Assembly: GCA_045595965.1 (NCBI GenBank)
Contig: JAZOBN010000032.1
Span: forward strand, 69,226-133,225
Reading direction: 5' to 3'
Source: CAAGNP01 sp045595965
GTDB taxonomy: Bacteria > Bacteroidota > Bacteroidia > Bacteroidales > UBA932
DNA: 64,000 bases
The notes under the pieces were generated by a model. The model ran no database searches and was not told the DNA's origin. It saw nothing but the letters and a program-made list of their open reading frames with translations. Shown here piece after piece: positions 49,026 to 58,226 of this stretch (its first letter is position 1; each line of letters opens with the position of its first letter). A program made the position numbers and the translations under genes.

Positions 49026-50366
49026 ATGAACTTTGGAAAAATAAAATTGGTTGCAGGTCGTGAGTACTCTATTCGCGTCAAGAAGAAATCTTTCATTTTT
49101 ACAACAATATTAACCCCGATCCTCTTTGCGGCGTTGATGATTGTGCCATCTTTGGTTATGTTGCTTGGTGGCGAGGATCAGGTGCGAAAGGTGTTGGTTG
49201 TAGACAATTCAACAGTGGTGGCACCCACCCTTCAAGATTCTGAAAGTGTGGATTTTGAAGTTGTTGAGGGGGTGTCAATAGAATCTTTGAAAGCAGATTT
49301 TGCCTCTACCGGGGCGTATGCACTTGTTGAGATCTCCCCATTGGATGAGAACAACAATATATCGATCACCGCATATTCAGAAAAGCAGATGAATATGGAG
49401 TTGAAATCATCCATCAAGAACTCTGCTAATTCGGCAATCGAGGCATATAAACTTCAGAAATACAACATTGAAAATCTGGATGAGATTTTGGCCGACGTAA
49501 AATATGAAGCACCTTTTACCGCTTATACTTTGGGCGAAGATGGTGATGAGAAGATGTCGATGGTGGAGATCAGTATGGTTCTATCATACGTTATGAGTTT
49601 CTTCATCTACATCTTTGTATTCATGTTCGGAAATATGGTTATGACGAGTGTAATTCAGGAGAAATCGAACCGTATTGTTGAGGTGATTGTCTCTTCTGTA
49701 AAACCATTCGATCTGATGTTGGGTAAGATCATCGGTGTGGCAGGTGTTGCTGTTACACAGTTCCTAATCTGGATCATACTTACTGTAGTTCTTGTCTTCG
49801 GATTCCAGGCGATTGCCGGACCGGAACTCTTCACTGCAGGGGCAGATCAGATGACACAGGTGGCAGGTGCTGATATGGAGGCAATGACTGCTGCTGTTCA
49901 TGGTGGTCCTATGGCAGATATTATGGCAGCATTGTCACAAATCAACTTCCCTTATATCATCGGATGTTTCATGATTTATTTTGTGTTGGGTTACTTGTTG
50001 TATGCCGCAATGTTTGCAGCTGTAGGCTCTGCTGTGGAGAACGAAGCAGATACCCAGCAATTGACACTTCCTATCTCATTGCCTTTGATCATAGGTCTGT
50101 TCATTATGCTGCATACTTTTGAACACCCCGACAGCTCCCTCTCATTCTGGGCTTCAATGATCCCTTTCACCTCTCCAATGGTGATGCTTGCGAGGATACC
50201 ATTTGAAGGGGCAGTTCCTACCTGGGAACTTCTCCTATCTATCGGATTGTTGCTGGCTACATTCCTCGCAATAGTCTATATCTCAGGAAAGATTTACAGA
50301 GTAGGTATCCTGATGTACGGTAAAAAGGCCTCTTGGAAGGATTTATGGAAATGGATCAAATACTAA
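49026..50366 (+). CDS. ABC-2 type permease (NatB-like)
   Basis: A 446-residue inner-membrane permease. One TM near the N-terminus (about 20-45), a large extracytoplasmic domain (about 48-180), then five to six TMs (about 185-430) with VIQEKSNRIVEVIVSSVKPF (cytoplasmic loop of ABC-2 permeases) and FAAVGSAVENEADTQQLTLP. Na+ export as in NatAB, or export of lipids or antibiotics, are both possible. It begins one base after the ATPase gene and is followed after 5 bases by the nucleotidase half-gene. Confidence 0.92.
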   Translation: MNFGKIKLVAGREYSIRVKKKSFIFTTILTPILFAALMIVPSLVMLLGGEDQVRKVLVVDNSTVVAPTLQDSESVDFEVVEGVSIESLKADFASTGAYALVEISPLDENNNISITAYSEKQMNMELKSSIKNSANSAIEAYKLQKYNIENLDEILADVKYEAPFTAYTLGEDGDEKMSMVEISMVLSYVMSFFIYIFVFMFGNMVMTSVIQEKSNRIVEVIVSSVKPFDLMLGKIIGVAGVAVTQFLIWIILTVVLVFGFQAIAGPELFTAGADQMTQVAGADMEAMTAAVHGGPMADIMAALSQINFPYIIGCFMIYFVLGYLLYAAMFAAVGSAVENEADTQQLTLPISLPLIIGLFIMLHTFEHPDSSLSFWASMIPFTSPMVMLARIPFEGAVPTWELLLSIGLLLATFLAIVYISGKIYRVGILMYGKKASWKDLWKWIKY

Positions 50367-50371
50367 ACTAT

Positions 50372-51124
50372 ATGAAAAGAACAATGAGAATAATTGTAGC
50401 ACTGGCCCTCCTTTTGGGGTCAGTACTCTCTGTCCAGGGGCAAAATTTCACCTATAAATGGGAGAGGGTAGCAATGGATACCACTTGGATGGGTGATGGA
50501 ACATCCGAGGTTGAGAAAGTTATACAGAGATATCAGCCGGGAATTGAGTTCCTGATGGAGATTGTAGGTTATTCATCTGAAGAGCTTTCAAAGAAAAATC
50601 CCGAAAGCGGACTTTCAAATTTGGCTGCAGATGCGTTGCTTTTTGCAGCAGGACCATACCTTAAGCCGGGTGATGCCGCTATGGCTGTTACCAATTTCGG
50701 GGGAATACGTGCAAATCTCCCCAAAGGGGCAATAAGGAAGTACGATATCTTCTCGACATTCCCTTTTGACAATACAATTGTCATTGTGGATATTCAAGGG
50801 AAGGATTTGAGGAGAATTCTGAACAATTTTGCCAAGAGGGAGAGATTTGAAGCTCTGTCAGGGGTTGAGATTGTGGTGAAAGATAAGAACATGGTCAAAT
50901 GTAATGTTGCGGGCAAGCCACTGAATGATAATAAGATATATAAACTTGTGACCATTGATTTCCTTTTGGATGGGGGCGATTCCATGAGAATAGGGTCATC
51001 TGCCAAACATATCGAGAGAACAGATGCTTTCGTGAGGGATGGTGTGGAAAAATATATCAGGAGCAAGAGTGAGCAGGGTGTGGTATTTGATAACAAACAG
51101 GATGGTCGTATCGTAATTAAATAG
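50372..51124 (+). CDS. 5'-nucleotidase C-terminal (substrate-binding) domain protein
   Basis: A 250-residue exported protein with signal peptide (ending VQGQ). It matches only the 5_nucleotid_C domain of UshA-type enzymes: GLSNLAADALLFAA, AVTNFGGIRANLPKGAI and IFSTFPFDNTIVIVDIQGKD give the purine-stacking and specificity region. The catalytic metal domain is absent here and is supplied by the next gene, 8 bases downstream, so the usual single enzyme is split and in reverse order. ATG at 50372 chosen; the upstream in-frame codons lie inside the permease gene. Confidence 0.9.
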   Translation: MKRTMRIIVALALLLGSVLSVQGQNFTYKWERVAMDTTWMGDGTSEVEKVIQRYQPGIEFLMEIVGYSSEELSKKNPESGLSNLAADALLFAAGPYLKPGDAAMAVTNFGGIRANLPKGAIRKYDIFSTFPFDNTIVIVDIQGKDLRRILNNFAKRERFEALSGVEIVVKDKNMVKCNVAGKPLNDNKIYKLVTIDFLLDGGDSMRIGSSAKHIERTDAFVRDGVEKYIRSKSEQGVVFDNKQDGRIVIK

Positions 51125-51132
51125 CAAGGGAA

Positions 51133-51966
51133 ATGAGAAGAAATCTAATTTTAGTAGCGGTAATACTATTGTGCTGCATCGGATGCGGCCCCAAGGAGCT
51201 TGTAATTCTCCATACAAATGATACACACTCCCAGATAGAGTCAATACGTACAGGTAAAGGTGCAGGAAAGGGGGGAGTGGACCGCAGAGCGGAATATTTT
51301 GAAAAAGTAAGGAGAGAGAACAAGAATGTCCTTATTCTCGATGCCGGAGACTGGAACCAAGGTACCCCATATTTTACTGTATTCAAAGGAGATATGGAGA
51401 TGGAACTGATGAACAAACTTGGATATGATGTTGCTTGTCTCGGCAATCATGAGTTTGATAATGGCCAGCAGGAGCTGGCAAGGAGACTTGCTATGGCGGA
51501 GTTCCCCGTAGTTTGTGCAAATTACGATTTCTCCACCTCTCCATCTGATTTGAAGAACTATGTGAAGCCTTATGTTATCATTAACAAAGGTGGAATCAAG
51601 ATTGGTGTATTTGGCCTTTTGGTCAATATAAAATCACTTGTTGCCCAGAAATCAAGAGATGCACTGGTTTACAAAGACCCTGTAGAGGTTTCCAATGAGT
51701 TGGCAAAGATGCTCAAAGAGGAGGAGAAATGCAATCTTGTGATTGCACTTTCACATTTGGGATACAGAGCATATAATCCTGAGGCTGCCTCAGATATCAA
51801 TCTTGCTAAAAACACAAGAAATATCGATATCATAATAGGTGGTCACTCACATACATTCCTCAAGAGTGAGAAGGTCTACCAGAACCTTGACGGCAAAGAT
51901 GTCATTGTCCTTCAGGCTGGAGCCCAAGGGGAATATGTGGGTAGATTGGACTTGAAATTTGAGTAG
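51133..51966 (+). CDS. 5'-nucleotidase N-terminal metallophosphatase domain, lipoprotein
   Basis: A 277-residue lipoprotein (lipobox CCIGCG) with the calcineurin-type di-metal site of UshA: VILHTNDTHSQIE (about 25-37), DAGDWNQGTPY, CLGNHEFDNGQQEL, LVIALSHLGY and IIGGHSHTFL. It lacks the C-terminal nucleotidase domain, encoded just upstream. The two probably assemble on the periplasmic side of a membrane to hydrolyse nucleotides for phosphate and nucleoside salvage. It is convergent with the acyltransferase gene, stops 6 bases apart. Confidence 0.91.
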   Translation: MRRNLILVAVILLCCIGCGPKELVILHTNDTHSQIESIRTGKGAGKGGVDRRAEYFEKVRRENKNVLILDAGDWNQGTPYFTVFKGDMEMELMNKLGYDVACLGNHEFDNGQQELARRLAMAEFPVVCANYDFSTSPSDLKNYVKPYVIINKGGIKIGVFGLLVNIKSLVAQKSRDALVYKDPVEVSNELAKMLKEEEKCNLVIALSHLGYRAYNPEAASDINLAKNTRNIDIIIGGHSHTFLKSEKVYQNLDGKDVIVLQAGAQGEYVGRLDLKFE

Positions 51967-51972
51967 TGCAGA

Positions 51973-52533
51973 TTAGTACCCTGTCTTGTACTGGTCGGGG
52001 TACTTCGCACCCAAATCCATTTCGTGATAGAGTTTCTGGATTCTTAACAGGTCGGCATGAGCGTCATCAGTGAGTTCCACTTTTTGTCCTCTGCCGACTA
52101 TTTTTCTTTTCCAGTCAAAGTAGCCCAGATATACAGGTACATTTGCCCCTTTGGCAATGGTGTGGAAACCGGCTTTCCATTTGGTAACAGCTTTCCTTGT
52201 CCCTTCAGGAGCTATTGCGAGGTGGAATTTCTCCTCTTTGTCGAACGCCTCCACCATCTGGCGGACCAGAGTGGCTCCACCTTTACGGGAACGGTCAACA
52301 GGGATACCTCCCATCCATCTGATAATAGGGCCGAGAGGCCAGAAGAAGAACTCCTTTTTAACCATTACTTTGGCATTTCCCCCTACGGAAGAATAATAAA
52401 GGTATGAAATGATAAGATCCCATACCGAGGTGTGGGGTACACCCAATATGATACATTTGTTTTCTGGGACACTATCTTCGCCGATTTTCCAACCGAGAAG
52501 ATTGAGTAAAAATTTAGCCAGTTTCTTATTCAT
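51973..52533 (-). CDS. 1-acylglycerol-3-phosphate acyltransferase-like protein (LPLAT)
   Basis: A 186-residue acyltransferase of the PlsC superfamily. The catalytic HTSVWD (about 34-39, motif HX4D) and APEGTRKAVTKWKAGFHTIA (motif III with EGTR) are present; GGIPVDRSRKGG is the phosphate-binding motif II. Short relative to PlsC (about 240), typical of Bacteroidetes LPLAT proteins. It likely acylates lysophospholipids or a lipid-linked sugar at the inner membrane. It lies 4 bases downstream of parE, on the same transcript. Confidence 0.88.
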   Translation of the reverse strand: MNKKLAKFLLNLLGWKIGEDSVPENKCIILGVPHTSVWDLIISYLYYSSVGGNAKVMVKKEFFFWPLGPIIRWMGGIPVDRSRKGGATLVRQMVEAFDKEEKFHLAIAPEGTRKAVTKWKAGFHTIAKGANVPVYLGYFDWKRKIVGRGQKVELTDDAHADLLRIQKLYHEMDLGAKYPDQYKTGY

Positions 52534-52537
52534 ATTG

Positions 52538-54388
52538 TTATACTATTTCCAAAATCAAATCTGAACGAAGATTTTCGCGGATGAAGTTCTGTCTTTCGAT
52601 AGTGTTTTCACCCATATAGAATTCAAGCAGGTTGGCAATGTTGTCGTCAGAATTCAGACGGACCTGGTCAAGCCTGATGTTCTCCCCAATCAATTCCCCG
52701 AATTCGTCGGGAGATATCTCTCCAAGACCTTTGAATCGGGTAATCTCATGCCCGGCACCAAGTTCTTTTATTGCCTCCTGTTTCTCTGTCTCATTGTAGC
52801 AATATATTGTCTGCTTTTTGTTTCTTACTCTGAAAAGTGGGGTCTGAAGGATAAACAGGTGGTTTTGTCTCACCATGTCTGGATAATACTTCAGGAAGAA
52901 TGAGATCAGAAGGAGTCTGATGTGCATACCGTCCACATCGGCATCGGTGGCAATGACCACTTTGTTGTATCTGAGATTGTCAAGATCCTCATCGATGTTG
53001 AGGGCAGCTTTAAGGAGGATTATCTCCTCATTGTGGTGGATCTCCTGTGGCTTCTGAACGCAGTTCAACGGTTTGCCCCTCAAACTGAAAACAGCTTGGG
53101 TGGAGGCATTGCGGCATTTGGTGATAGAGCCGCTTGCTGAATTACCCTCAGTTATGAAGAGGGTGGATTTATCAGCGAGTGGATTCTTGGCATCACAGTA
53201 ATGTATTCTGCAATCGCGGAGTTTCTTGTTGCACAAACTTGCTTTCTTTACCTTTTCTTTGGTCGATTTCTGGATATTGGAGATGGCTTTACGCTCTTTC
53301 TCTGACTCCTGAATCTTCTTTTGAAGTATAGTTGCAGTCTCTGTGTGCTTGTGCAGATAGTTGTCAAGTTCATCTTTCACATAGTCTCCGATGAAATTCC
53401 TGACTGTGATTGACCCCTCTTTGTCTATGGTCTTGGAAGAGAGGTTTGTTTTGGTCTGGTTGCTGAATGTAGGTTCCACCACTCTGATGCTGATGGCTCC
53501 AACTATTGATTGACGGATATCCGCAGGCTCGTAATCTTTCTTGAAGTACTCTTTTATTGTCCTGGCAATGGCCTCTCTGAATGCAGAAAGGTGAGTTCCA
53601 CCCTGGGTGGTGTTCTGCCCATTGACAAAAGAGGCAATATTCTCACCATTATGGTCGCCGTGGGATATTACAAGTTCGATATCTGGACCTTTCAGGTGGA
53701 TAGGGGGGTAGAGTGTGTCGTTGCCGTAGTTCTCAAGTACGAGGTCGAGGAGACCATTTTTAGATTTGTATTCTGTCCCATTGAATTTTAAGGAGAGACC
53801 TGTATTCAGATACGAATACTTTTTGATCATATCCTCAACAAATTCTGTATTGTATCTGTAACCATGGAACACCTGGTCATCTGCGATGAATCTCACAAAT
53901 GTACCATTCTTCTCTCCGGTGTTCTCCCTGAAACCGCTATCCTTAAGCAGACCGGCAGAAAATTCGGCCCAACGTGAGCGCCCCTCTCTGAATGATTCTA
54001 TGTAAAAATAACTGCTGGTGGCATTAACCGCCTTAAGTCCTACTCCGTTAAGACCTACAGATTTCTGGAAGACATCGCTGTCAAATTTCCCACCTGTGTT
54101 GAGTTTGCTTGCGCAGTCGATGACACTCTCCAATGGAATTCCTCGTCCAAAGTCCCTGATGGTCACTGTCCTCTCTTCAATATCAAGTCTGATCTCCTTT
54201 CCATGTCCTGAAGAGAACTCATCAACAGAGTTGTCCAATACCTCTTTGATAAGGATATAGATACCATTTGCGGGATCCGAACCATCTCCGGTATCTCCGA
54301 TATACATACCGGGTCTTTGTCTAATGTGTTCGTTCCAGGGAAGTGTCTGGATGGCATCTTTGGTGTACTCTTTCTTGATATTGCTCAT
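52538..54388 (-). CDS. parE: DNA topoisomerase IV subunit B
   Basis: A 616-residue ATPase subunit of the type IIA topoisomerase that decatenates chromosomes. GHKL ATPase motifs: VLDNSVDEFSSGHG, TIRDFGRGIPLESV and VGLNGVGLKAVNA. The transducer domain follows (FVNGQNTTQGGTHLSAFREA), then the TOPRIM domain with FITEGNSASGSITKCRNAST (about 409-428) and the metal-binding DADVDGMHIR (about 481). The short C-terminus with no inserted domain fits the Bacteroidetes ParE rather than GyrB. parC is not within the window. TAATTTTG, a -7-type box, is seen about 25 bases upstream. Confidence 0.92.
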   Translation of the reverse strand: MSNIKKEYTKDAIQTLPWNEHIRQRPGMYIGDTGDGSDPANGIYILIKEVLDNSVDEFSSGHGKEIRLDIEERTVTIRDFGRGIPLESVIDCASKLNTGGKFDSDVFQKSVGLNGVGLKAVNATSSYFYIESFREGRSRWAEFSAGLLKDSGFRENTGEKNGTFVRFIADDQVFHGYRYNTEFVEDMIKKYSYLNTGLSLKFNGTEYKSKNGLLDLVLENYGNDTLYPPIHLKGPDIELVISHGDHNGENIASFVNGQNTTQGGTHLSAFREAIARTIKEYFKKDYEPADIRQSIVGAISIRVVEPTFSNQTKTNLSSKTIDKEGSITVRNFIGDYVKDELDNYLHKHTETATILQKKIQESEKERKAISNIQKSTKEKVKKASLCNKKLRDCRIHYCDAKNPLADKSTLFITEGNSASGSITKCRNASTQAVFSLRGKPLNCVQKPQEIHHNEEIILLKAALNIDEDLDNLRYNKVVIATDADVDGMHIRLLLISFFLKYYPDMVRQNHLFILQTPLFRVRNKKQTIYCYNETEKQEAIKELGAGHEITRFKGLGEISPDEFGELIGENIRLDQVRLNSDDNIANLLEFYMGENTIERQNFIRENLRSDLILEIV

Positions 54389-54441
54389 AATTCGTAAGGT
54401 ATAACGGTCGGCAAAATTAGGAATAAAAATGTGAAAATGGG

Positions 54442-54470
54442 TTTGAGATATATGATTTTTTTTAACTTTG
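54442..54470 (+). promoter_or_regulatory. Promoter of the DUF4493/PCMD operon
   Basis: TTTG at 54442-54445 and TAACTTTG at 54463-54470, 17 bases apart. The leader to the ATG at 54511 is about 35 bases. It is divergent from parE. Confidence 0.65.
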
Positions 54471-54510
54471 CTTGTTAATATGCCCGAGTGTTTGGGTGAA
54501 AAATGGATAA

Positions 54511-56709
54511 ATGAAAAGAATTAACTACTTGCTTATCTGCTTGTTATCAGTATTGCTTCTCTCTTTTTGTACGAAGAAAGGGGAGCCTGTATACCAAGAA
54601 GGAGAAGGTGGCGTAAATATCTTTGTCACAACTCAGGAAAATACAACCAAAGCAGATATCGTAGAGGGATCTCTGAACCCTCAGGACTTCAAGGTCGAAC
54701 TTATCAATTCCAGCAATGTAATATTCAAAAGGTGGAAAACATTTGCAGAATATCTTGCTGAAGAGAATCAGACCATTCTTATCAAGTCAAATCAGGATTA
54801 TACTGTACGTGCCTGCTGGGGTGATTCTACCGCAGTTGGCTGGGATAAATGGTTTTTCCTGGGGGAGACTACATTCAAGGTGGCTCAGGGCGAGACCAAA
54901 AATGTTGATGTGACTTGCAAACTCGGAAATGTGAAGGTAGCTGTAAAATATGCAGACGTGATGGCTTCAGAATATACAAGCTACCATGCAATAGTTAAAC
55001 ACAAAAGAACCAGAGACTCTCTTGAATTCAAAGGTGAGCATGCCGCAGAGGCAGGTTATATCAGGCCGGGAGATCTGATGCTATACCTGTATGTTACAGA
55101 TCTGGAGGGGGTATCTCAGAGATTCGGGACAAAAATTCCCTATTATGCACTCAAGGGGGATTTCGTTACATTTAATGTGAGCAGAGAACCGACCCCTACC
55201 CAGGAGATCAAATTCAATGTAACCATTGATTCAAGCACTTCTGACAAGGAGATCAACATCCCTATAGGTGCATATATGCTGGCTGCAGATGCTCCGAAGA
55301 TTATCCCTGAGGGGTTTGATCTTACCTCCGGCAAACTTACATACGTAGAGGGGGTAAAACAGTCTGCCAAACTTAATCTGAATACTGCCGGCGGACTTGC
55401 ATCGTGCAAAATGAAGGTGAATTCACCATATATTAGTTCTGTATTCCAGGATTTTCCGAGTGAGATCGATTTCTTCAATATCTCTGCAAATGACAAGAAG
55501 ATGATGGAGATGTGCGGAATCAAATCTGTAGGGATCGAGGCTGGGGCAACCTTGTCACAGATAGATCTTTCAGATTTCTCAGAAATGTTGAAATATAACA
55601 GTGGGTTGAGTTCGAATGAAAGTCTCTTCACTATTGAGATTGTGGACGCCTCTCCTACATCCAAGAGCCTTACAGCTTCATTCAGTCTCAATGTCAATAA
55701 AGCAAATGTGGCAATCAATAATATTGAAGATGTGGATGTGTGGTCAGTTTCTGCCCCTGTAACACTTGTTACAGATAATGGAAATCCAAAATATCTCGCT
55801 CCCCAAGTGAGAGTTGAGGGGGGCAGCTGGGTCACTCCGACTTATACCTCTTCAATCTCTGGCAACACTGCGACATTCAATATGATAGGGCTGGCTCCCG
55901 GTAAAAACTATCAGGTAAGGGGTACATACAACAATAATATCTCCGAGGAGAAATCGATGGTTACCGAGACACAGGTCCAGATGGGCAACAGCGGATTTGA
56001 AGATTTCTATTATTCAGCGACAGAACATACTGTGTCAACACTTTTTGTAAAGACAACCGGTACACAATATTTGTTCTATCCATACGCAGATGGGGAGCAG
56101 GACATATGGTGGAATACAAATAATTCGGAGACAGCTCCAACTCCAAGTGAGTCAGGTTATTTCTATATGAAATGTTTCCCGGCTGTTACCTATACAGTTA
56201 ACGGCACCTATAATAACTCCAAAAAATCTGCAGAGATCAGGAGTATAGCGACAAAGAACGGTAACAGTGAATGGGTTACCGAAGGAAAAAGGGCTGGAAG
56301 ACTTTTCTGCGATAAGCACTCTTTCCCTTCAAGACCTACAAAACTTCAATACCAATACAAATACGATCCATACAACAATGATACCTATAAAGTGGTTGTT
56401 GAGCTGAGGAATGGAGATTCTGTGATTGCAACCAAGGAGGTTACCGGGGGTAAGGCGGATGATTGGACTACAGGTGAAATCGTATTAGATTATTCGGAAC
56501 TCAGAAAGAAGGCAACATCTATATCGGTCACCTTCTTTTCTTCAGTGAAAGGTGAACCTGATACAAGAAATAATGCAACACTTACACTATATGTGGATGG
56601 TAAGAATCTTGAGTTCAAAAGTGGCGGCACATGGAATACCAACAGTAATGGTGTAAACTATGGCAGTTGCCTCACTATAGATGATGTCAAACTAATTTAC
56701 GAAAAATAG
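54511..56709 (+). CDS. DUF4493 surface lipoprotein with C-terminal PCMD-like domain
   Basis: A 732-residue lipoprotein (lipobox LSFCTKK, Cys 20). A DUF4493 domain (about 30-235) has the family pattern of a sugar-binding-like fold: FKRWKTFAEYLAE, YTVRACWGDSTAVGWDKWFF and NVDVTCKLGNVKVAVKYAD. A middle Ig-like region (about 240-495) and a C-terminal beta-sandwich (about 495-732; NSGFEDFYYS, ending CLTIDDVKLIYEK) of the PCMD type follow. Charged residues after the lipid Cys (KKGEP) fit surface export. First gene of a five-gene operon with gaps of 2-14 bases. Confidence 0.85.
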   Translation: MKRINYLLICLLSVLLLSFCTKKGEPVYQEGEGGVNIFVTTQENTTKADIVEGSLNPQDFKVELINSSNVIFKRWKTFAEYLAEENQTILIKSNQDYTVRACWGDSTAVGWDKWFFLGETTFKVAQGETKNVDVTCKLGNVKVAVKYADVMASEYTSYHAIVKHKRTRDSLEFKGEHAAEAGYIRPGDLMLYLYVTDLEGVSQRFGTKIPYYALKGDFVTFNVSREPTPTQEIKFNVTIDSSTSDKEINIPIGAYMLAADAPKIIPEGFDLTSGKLTYVEGVKQSAKLNLNTAGGLASCKMKVNSPYISSVFQDFPSEIDFFNISANDKKMMEMCGIKSVGIEAGATLSQIDLSDFSEMLKYNSGLSSNESLFTIEIVDASPTSKSLTASFSLNVNKANVAINNIEDVDVWSVSAPVTLVTDNGNPKYLAPQVRVEGGSWVTPTYTSSISGNTATFNMIGLAPGKNYQVRGTYNNNISEEKSMVTETQVQMGNSGFEDFYYSATEHTVSTLFVKTTGTQYLFYPYADGEQDIWWNTNNSETAPTPSESGYFYMKCFPAVTYTVNGTYNNSKKSAEIRSIATKNGNSEWVTEGKRAGRLFCDKHSFPSRPTKLQYQYKYDPYNNDTYKVVVELRNGDSVIATKEVTGGKADDWTTGEIVLDYSELRKKATSISVTFFSSVKGEPDTRNNATLTLYVDGKNLEFKSGGTWNTNSNGVNYGSCLTIDDVKLIYEK

Positions 56710-56723
56710 AAAATAAGAAATAT

Positions 56724-58214
56724 ATGAAAAAATTACTTTTAGCCGTATCGGTATTGCTTGTTGCAATGACAGGTTGTAAAAGGGTGATTCTTCCTACAAC
56801 TGGAGATGTCTCCGTTAATCTCTCTTCTGAAGGTGAATTTACCCAGATTGTCAAATCTTCTCCTGACGAGGTGGATATCAATACTTTCTCTATTGAGATC
56901 AAGAGTACTTCAGATAACAAAGTGGTTAGCTCCTGGGATAATTTTTCTGATATGCCAGCTGTCATTGCTATGGAGCCGGGTTCATTCGTAATCAAGGCAT
57001 CGTCTCCTGGAGATAAAGAGGTGGCCTGGAACCAGCCCAAATATGTCGGAATCCAGAATTTTATAGTGGAGGCTGGCAAGGTGCAGAACCTTGATATTGT
57101 ATGTACATTAAACAATATGAAAGTTACTGTAAAATGTACAGACAGATTCCTTACAGAATTGAATGATGACTTCTCTATCAAGGTGGCTACAGATGCTGGT
57201 TTCCTTATCTACAGCAAGGAGATTGTGTCTCAAGGTGAAGCAATAGCCGGCTATTTTGATGTAGCTCCCCTCATCATTGATATCAGAGGTACACGTAAAC
57301 TTGACGGAAGTGTTGTAAGCCATTATTTTACAATTGACAATGTGGCTGCAAGAGACCACCATATCTTTACCGTGGATGCTCATGAGACAGGTCAGGTGGC
57401 AGTGGGTGAACAAGGTATATCTGTAGACTATACCCTTAACAACAAGGATGTCGATATCAAAATCGGTGACCTTGAAGAGGATCCTGTTGAAGATGATCTT
57501 ACAGGTACCCCTGTTGTTGAGAATGTATCTGTTGCAGCAAATGCACAGGTTGACACTAAGCTGGGGCTTATTACCGTACAGTATTCGTTGCCTGTAAAAT
57601 TGGCTGAAAACCACGGAATTACATTGGGTTCAGCTGCTGTAACAGCAATAGTTGATAATAAGACATTGAAAATAACTTTCGGGGAGCTTGAAGCAGATAA
57701 AGATTATACATTGACTATCCCCGCCGGTGCAGTTGTGAACTCAACAGATAATTCACCGGCAGCTGCATACAGTGTCTCATTTAAGACTAAAGGTGGAGAG
57801 GTGGAGGTTCCTATCACTATTGATGTTCCCGGTATGAATGAGTGTTATGTAATTACCGATACCAAAAATCTTGTTTTTGATCTTAAAATCACTGCTGAAA
57901 AAGGTATCAGCAATATGATATTTGAGGTGTTGTCAGAGAGTCTTAAACCACTTGTTACAAGTACACTTGGAGTTGATACAAAAGTGGATCTTGCAAATAT
58001 GTCAGAAGGGGAAGAGGCTGTGTGGGGATCATTGCTGAAAGTGACCTCGGCACAGGTAAAAGGTGCAAAATCTGTGAATATTCCATTGGGTGAGCTTATT
58101 GCTCTGTTGGGTACAGGTGAATTGGCCAATATCCAGCACGATTTTCATGCAAAAGTGGTCGATGCTGACGGAAATGTAAAAGAGACAGATGTTAAAGTAA
58201 AGGTACAGAAATAA
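56724..58214 (+). CDS. DUF4493 surface lipoprotein with Big_5-like Ig domain
   Basis: A 496-residue lipoprotein (lipobox MTGCKR, Cys 18). DUF4493 domain (about 25-235): FSIEIKSTSDNKVVSSWDNF, FVIKASSPGDKEVAWNQPKY and IVCTLNNMKVTVKCTDRF align with the neighbours. An Ig-like domain of the Big_5 type follows (about 265-355; ITFGELEADKDYTLTIPAGA), then a third beta-rich domain (about 360-496; MSEGEEAVWGSLLKVTS). No PCMD domain. Function unknown; likely surface exposed with its neighbours. It lies 14 bases after the first operon gene and 12 before the next. Confidence 0.85.
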   Translation: MKKLLLAVSVLLVAMTGCKRVILPTTGDVSVNLSSEGEFTQIVKSSPDEVDINTFSIEIKSTSDNKVVSSWDNFSDMPAVIAMEPGSFVIKASSPGDKEVAWNQPKYVGIQNFIVEAGKVQNLDIVCTLNNMKVTVKCTDRFLTELNDDFSIKVATDAGFLIYSKEIVSQGEAIAGYFDVAPLIIDIRGTRKLDGSVVSHYFTIDNVAARDHHIFTVDAHETGQVAVGEQGISVDYTLNNKDVDIKIGDLEEDPVEDDLTGTPVVENVSVAANAQVDTKLGLITVQYSLPVKLAENHGITLGSAAVTAIVDNKTLKITFGELEADKDYTLTIPAGAVVNSTDNSPAAAYSVSFKTKGGEVEVPITIDVPGMNECYVITDTKNLVFDLKITAEKGISNMIFEVLSESLKPLVTSTLGVDTKVDLANMSEGEEAVWGSLLKVTSAQVKGAKSVNIPLGELIALLGTGELANIQHDFHAKVVDADGNVKETDVKVKVQK

Positions 58215-58226
58215 TTATTGCGCATT

